Shown: positions 13,858 to 13,907 of the stretch, piece after piece
How positions within the stretch are numbered: the stretch's first letter is position 1
How the letters are laid out: every line of letters starts with the position of its first letter
Assembly (NCBI GenBank): GCA_947628975.1
Contig: CANRBW010000023.1
Coordinates: 1-13,907 of the forward strand
Source: an uncultured Oscillospiraceae bacterium
GTDB lineage: Bacteria > Bacillota > Clostridia > Oscillospirales > Oscillospiraceae
Length of the DNA stretch: 13,907 nt
Direction: 5' to 3'
The notes under the pieces: generated by a model
Told to the model about the DNA's origin: nothing
Seen by the model: the letters and a program-made list of their open reading frames with translations, nothing else
The model's database searches: none
Made by a program: the position numbers and the translations under genes

Positions 13858-13870
13858 GAGCGAAAGGCGC
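13858..13870 (-). pseudogene. Possible third remnant of the tRNA-Lys 5' end
   Basis: GCGCCTTTCGCTC on the - strand equals the first 13 bases of the copy 2 half-tRNA, including its private base change. It directly follows a small hairpin in the opposite context (13842-13860, CTCCGCC/GGCGGAG). Thirteen bases is short, so this is tentative. Confidence 0.4.
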
Positions 13871-13885
13871 GTGGAGCGCGCCGCG

Positions 13886-13907
13886 CCCTCAAAACTGAAC
13901 AAAGAAG
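13886..13907 (-). other. rRNA-operon spacer-type motif at the window edge
   Basis: The - strand reads TTTGTTCAGTTTTGAG here. It resembles the conserved spacer element seen near rRNA genes in Firmicutes and suggests that a 16S or 23S gene lies just past the right edge. Nearby GGCGCG/CGCGCC (13866-13882) forms a 6-bp hairpin. The rRNA gene itself is not in the window. Confidence 0.4.

Noticed and set aside
13406..13902. Several frames over the tRNA and repeat region (100-146 codons, both strands)
   Set aside because: They translate tRNA-Lys sequence and the 170-bp repeats (the familiar LAQLVEQL-type false proteins from tRNA antisense frames), lack ribosome binding sites and repeat themselves with the DNA.
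13320..13907. T-box riboswitch or tRNA-mimic regulator of a downstream gene
   Set aside because: No T-box sequence (AGGGTGGNACCGCG-like) or terminator/antiterminator pair, and the downstream genes are tRNAs and 5S rRNA, not an amino-acid gene.

Overview
The window is GC-rich and suggests a spore-forming, anaerobic Gram-positive bacterium of the Clostridia, probably Oscillospiraceae (Flavonifractor/Lawsonibacter-like). The reasons are a recognisable SpoIID, a SleB-type cell wall hydrolase, an S-layer homology (SLH) protein with a signal peptide, canonical AGGAGG-type ribosome binding sites and consensus sigma-A promoters. The genus is inference; the gene families are read directly from the sequence.

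Left part (1-4869, + strand): a tightly packed operon. It holds the 3' end of a MacA/YknX-like adaptor, its ABC ATPase (TTG start), the MacB/YknZ-like permease (ATGA overlap with the ATPase) and, 13 bases further on, a secreted SLH protein of 702 residues with an internal repeat. A strong intrinsic terminator closes it (4891-4930). The arrangement suggests a tripartite exporter working with an S-layer or peptidoglycan-bound surface protein.

Middle (4870-8681): a secreted cell wall hydrolase (copper-amine-oxidase-like N-domain plus SleB catalytic domain) has its own promoter and a bidirectional terminator. It converges on a citrate synthase gene on the - strand. Citrate synthase is divergent from spoIID, with only 78 bp between their starts. 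The citrate synthase -35 box touches the spoIID ribosome binding site.

Right-centre (8712-13042, - strand): a two-gene operon of secreted pectate lyases of the PL1 beta-helix type behind a clear sigma-A promoter. The catalytic and calcium-site residues keep the same spacing in both, and both end in the same C-terminal module of about 73 residues. The second gene also carries an FN3-like N-domain, a Pro/Thr linker and an extra beta-rich domain. Together they point to extracellular pectin or polygalacturonate cleavage.

Right end (13077-13907, - strand): the 3' part of an RNA operon. In transcription order it holds an rRNA-spacer-like motif, two tandem 170-bp-period repeats, tRNA-Lys(CTT), tRNA-Glu(CTC), 5S rRNA and a terminator. 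Each repeat contains the first 30 bases of tRNA-Lys, a structured insert of about 80 bases and an inverted copy of the tRNA-Lys anticodon arm. This tRNA-derived array is the most unusual thing in the window.
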